Origin: Chloroflexota bacterium
GTDB taxonomy: Bacteria > Chloroflexota > Dehalococcoidia > UBA1127 > JACQUN01
Assembly: GCA_016210285.1 (NCBI GenBank)
Contig: JACQUN010000125.1
Coordinates: 1 to 7,285, forward strand
Length of the DNA: 7,285 nucleotides
Direction of reading: 5' to 3'
In this document: one piece after another, positions 5,736 through 7,285 of the stretch
How positions within the stretch are numbered: position 1 is the first letter of the stretch
Layout: every line of letters begins with the position of its first letter
Notes under the pieces: model-generated
What the model saw: only the letters and a program-made list of their open reading frames with translations
Database searches by the model: none
What the model was told of the DNA's origin: nothing
Translations under genes and position numbers: made by a program

Positions 5736-6956
5736 CTAGATTACACCTCGACCGCGCAACTTCACCAAGTCACTTTGGTCTAGCCCCAGCAGCCCGCAGT
5801 AGACCTCCTCGTTATGCTCGCCCAGCAGGGGCGCACGCCTGGCCCGCCAGGGCGACGCGCGGGGGCGGAAGGGCGCCCCCGGGTAGCGGAGACGGCCTGC
5901 CACCGGGTGTTCCATCTCCACGAAGTAGCCGCGCTCCTGGAAGTGGGGGTCGGCCACGGCATCGGCGGGGGTGTACACCGGGGCACAGGGGAGCCCAGCA
6001 GCCTGCCCTGCCTGAAACACCTCCTGGCGAGTCCGCTCCGCCAGCCAGGGCAGGAAGATAGCGTCGAAGTCATCCTGGTGCGCTGCGCGGTCCTTTGGGG
6101 TGGCGAAGCGGGGGTCATCCAGGAGTTGGGGCATCTTCAGCAAGGCCACGATGTTGGGCCACATGCGCTCTCCCAGGGGGAGGAGAGTGACATACCCGTC
6201 TTTACAGCCGTAGGTTCCAATCGCGAAGGCGGAGGCGCCAGGGAGGACGGGTGCGTGCGGCGGCAGGCGCTGCTCGACATAGCCGGAGTAGGCGTGGGCC
6301 AGGCCACGGGAGAGCTGGTTGGGATGCCCGGCCAGGCACTCCATGATGGCAACGTCGATCCATTCCCCCTGGCCGTTGAACCGCGCCCGAAGGGCAGCGG
6401 CCAGGGTGGGGACCGCTGCCAAGGCCCCTGCAAAGTACTGCCCTACCTGTCCTCCATACTTGAGGGGCTCCCGCCCGGCAAGCCCTTCCCGGTACATGCC
6501 ACCCCCCAGGGCGAAGACCGTGTTCTCGGTGAAAGGGAAGTCCCGGTAGGGCCCCGTCTGCCCAAAGGGGCTGATGGAGGTGAGGACGAGGGCGGGTTGC
6601 TGTGCGCTCAGGGCCGCGTAGGCCAGGCCAAGCTCCGCCAGCGTCCCAGGGGGGAAGGACTCGACGACCACCTGGAAGTGGGGCAGCAGGCGCTTCAGCA
6701 GGGCCTGCCCGGTCGGCGTGCTGATGTCCAGGGTAACTGAACGCTTGCTGGTGTTCAGGTGGAGGAACAGGCCGCTCTTCTCCGGGTGGGGCATGTCGTT
6801 GGGGAATGGGCCAGCCTGGCGAGTGGGGTCGCCGCCCCCTGGCGGCTCCACCTTGACCACGGCTGCGCCGTAGTCAGCCAGGAGCTTGGTGCAGAAGGGC
6901 CCTGCCACCCCGGTGCTCAGGTCCAACACCCGAAGCCCTTCCAGCGCCTCACCCAT
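5736..6956 (-). CDS. CaiB/BaiF family (class III) CoA-transferase, first of a pair
   Basis: This 406-residue protein is a second class III CoA-transferase, clearly divergent from its neighbour. Visible family motifs are GLRVLDLSTGVAGPFCTKLL (7-26), GAAVVKVEPPGGGDPTRQ (30-47), NTSKRSVTLDI (68-78), SPFGQTGPYRDF (129-140) and GQGEWIDVAIMECLAG (195-210). The C-terminal region has YPGAPFRPR (358-366) and LLGEHNEEVYCGLLGL (377-392). The catalytic aspartate position of formyl-CoA transferase is E206. The open frame extends 42 codons further, to a GTG at 7082. I chose the ATG at 6956 because the family consensus begins there, GGGGAGGG lies five bases upstream, and the extra residues match no motif. 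It heads the operon with the second CoA-transferase and the MFS transporter. Adjacent unlike class III subunits occur in BbsEF (benzylsuccinate) and SmtAB (malate, Chloroflexus), so a heteromer is a reasonable inference. Confidence 0.92.
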   Translation of the reverse strand: MGEALEGLRVLDLSTGVAGPFCTKLLADYGAAVVKVEPPGGGDPTRQAGPFPNDMPHPEKSGLFLHLNTSKRSVTLDISTPTGQALLKRLLPHFQVVVESFPPGTLAELGLAYAALSAQQPALVLTSISPFGQTGPYRDFPFTENTVFALGGGMYREGLAGREPLKYGGQVGQYFAGALAAVPTLAAALRARFNGQGEWIDVAIMECLAGHPNQLSRGLAHAYSGYVEQRLPPHAPVLPGASAFAIGTYGCKDGYVTLLPLGERMWPNIVALLKMPQLLDDPRFATPKDRAAHQDDFDAIFLPWLAERTRQEVFQAGQAAGLPCAPVYTPADAVADPHFQERGYFVEMEHPVAGRLRYPGAPFRPRASPWRARRAPLLGEHNEEVYCGLLGLDQSDLVKLRGRGVI

Positions 6957-6961
6957 GGTCG

Positions 6962-6969
6962 CCCTCCCC
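6962..6969 (-). promoter_or_regulatory. Ribosome binding site fixing the start of the first CoA-transferase
   Basis: On the minus strand GGGGAGGG lies five bases before the ATG at 6956. The alternative GTG at 7082 is preceded by the small GGACA/TGTCC hairpin and has no separate purine-rich site, so the shorter 406-residue product is preferred. Confidence 0.7.
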
Positions 6970-7027
6970 AGAGCGTCCCCGTTGTTCCCACTGAGCCCTC
7001 GAAGTGGTCCCAGCGTCCTTTGTCTTA

Positions 7028-7046
7028 CCTCCGCCTTCAGCGGAGG
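7028..7046. repeat. Perfect 7-bp hairpin in the operon leader
   Basis: CCTCCGC (7028-7034) and GCGGAGG (7040-7046) pair perfectly around a five-base loop. The hairpin lies 72 bases upstream of the revised CoA-transferase start. No U-run follows on the minus strand (TAAGACAAAGG), so it is not a standard terminator. Its CTGAAGGC core also occurs in the hairpin at 1400-1419, in the opposite orientation. Confidence 0.5.
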
Positions 7047-7084
7047 CAACTTGCCCCAGCCTTGTGGGCATGACCCAATCACGG

Positions 7085-7128
7085 GGACATCACCCTGTCC
7101 ATACTGTTCAGGCTGTGGTGAGACAGGG
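7085..7128 (-). promoter_or_regulatory. Two mutually exclusive hairpins in the operon leader
   Basis: CCCTGTC (7093-7099) pairs perfectly with GACAGGG (7122-7128) over a 22-base loop. TGTCC (7096-7100) can instead pair with GGACA (7085-7089) over a 6-base loop. The two stems share bases and cannot form together. If this stretch is transcribed it could switch between two folds. It matches no riboswitch class I recognise. Confidence 0.3.
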
Positions 7129-7182
7129 AATACCGGGGCAGCCTCTAGTGTCCTGAGTTGCTAATCCGTTTCATACATAATG

Positions 7183-7208
7183 GGGGGCATTAGAGTTGCA
7201 GTGCCCCC
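7183..7208. repeat. GC-rich inverted repeat, possibly terminator of an off-window gene
   Basis: GGGGGCA (7183-7189) and TGCCCCC (7202-7208) form a 7-bp stem with a 12-base loop. On the minus strand the stem is followed by C-ATTATG, only weakly U-rich. It adjoins the long hairpin at 7217-7267 and may belong to the same compound repeat. Confidence 0.45.
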
Positions 7209-7216
7209 GTTCATGG

Positions 7217-7267
7217 TTCGACGGGCTCACCACGAACGGGAAAACCGTTCGTCCTGAGCTTGTCGAA
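7217..7267. repeat. Long hairpin made of two inverted copies of the dispersed mini-repeat
   Basis: Bases 7217-7239 pair with 7245-7267 across a five-base GAAAA loop: 23 positions with two adjacent mismatches (7230/7254 and 7231/7253) and two G.T pairs. Each arm reads as a copy of the element CGTTCGTNNTGAGCNNGTCGAA. The right arm continues as GTCCTGAGCTTGTCGAAGG, a diverged relative of the left-edge copies at 42-65 and 106-129. This REP-like element is non-coding. Confidence 0.75.
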
Positions 7268-7285
7268 GGGCGGGCCGAAATATAC

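Larger units (their letters stand above)
6957..7285. other. Gene-free leader and repeat region upstream of the CoA-transferase operon
   Basis: No gene is supported in these 329 bases. Nearest the operon (6957-7130) are four potential hairpins that would sit in a long 5' leader. Further out (7183-7270) are two inverted repeats of the dispersed type. No convincing promoter is visible. The best candidates are TATGAA at 7170-7175 without a good -35, and TTGCCT/TAAGAC around the 7028-7046 hairpin with 16-base spacing; both are weak. The true promoter may lie here unrecognised or beyond the window. Confidence 0.6.

Noticed and set aside
6975..7022. Minus-strand TGGGACCAC stretch reminiscent of the T-box antiterminator motif
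   Set aside because: It does not match the conserved T-box core, no Stem I or specifier loop is evident, and the downstream gene is not an aminoacylation or amino-acid gene.
6957..7082. 42-codon N-terminal extension of the first CoA-transferase beginning at a GTG (7082)
   Set aside because: It matches no family motif, spans the 7028-7046 hairpin and lacks a good ribosome binding site, whereas the ATG at 6956 has GGGGAGGG five bases upstream and begins the family consensus.
1..7285. CRISPR arrays, tRNA or rRNA genes, transposase genes
   Set aside because: No regularly spaced direct repeats, cloverleaf-like segments, ribosomal RNA signature sequences or transposase domains were seen on either strand.

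Overview
The window is high-GC bacterial DNA. All six protein-coding genes lie on the minus strand, so the reading order runs from right to left. Both edges and several gaps carry small dispersed inverted repeats, including copies of a CCTGAGCYTGNCGAAGG-type element. From memory, such elements are common in Chloroflexota (Dehalococcoidia/SAR202-like) and other environmental genomes. That phylum is only a low-confidence guess, because the sequence contains no marker gene.

Layout in transcription order. The right edge and long leader (6957-7285) contain no gene but hold several hairpins. A tight operon follows: a CaiB/BaiF family CoA-transferase (5736-6956, start revised), a second CaiB/BaiF CoA-transferase (4414-5733, 2 bases later), and an MFS transporter (2866-4401, 12 bases later). 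A 215-base gap then carries an inverted repeat and a plausible sigma70-type promoter. Next come a thiolase-superfamily protein (1472-2650) and a DUF35 zinc-ribbon/OB-fold protein (940-1374). After a terminator-like hairpin, an Rrf2-family regulator (263-781) has its own good promoter with an inverted repeat over the -35 box. The left edge (1-262) is a patchwork of GC-rich hairpins, two of which appear to have been split by a ~24-base mini-repeat.

Inferred function: the locus looks like a catabolic cassette for an unknown carboxylic acid. The MFS protein would import it (or export a product). The paired CoA-transferases would charge it with CoA from a donor thioester. The thiolase-like/DUF35 pair would cleave or rearrange the acyl-CoA chain. 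The thiolase-like protein has no cysteine where thiolases carry the nucleophile, and its partner is a DUF35 protein. That recalls Ltp2/ChsH2-type aldolases, so carbon-carbon cleavage by a retro-aldol route should be considered beside thiolysis. The Rrf2 protein has a cysteine cluster suited to an Fe-S cofactor, so redox, iron or NO control is possible, at least of its own gene. No substrate can be named from the sequence.
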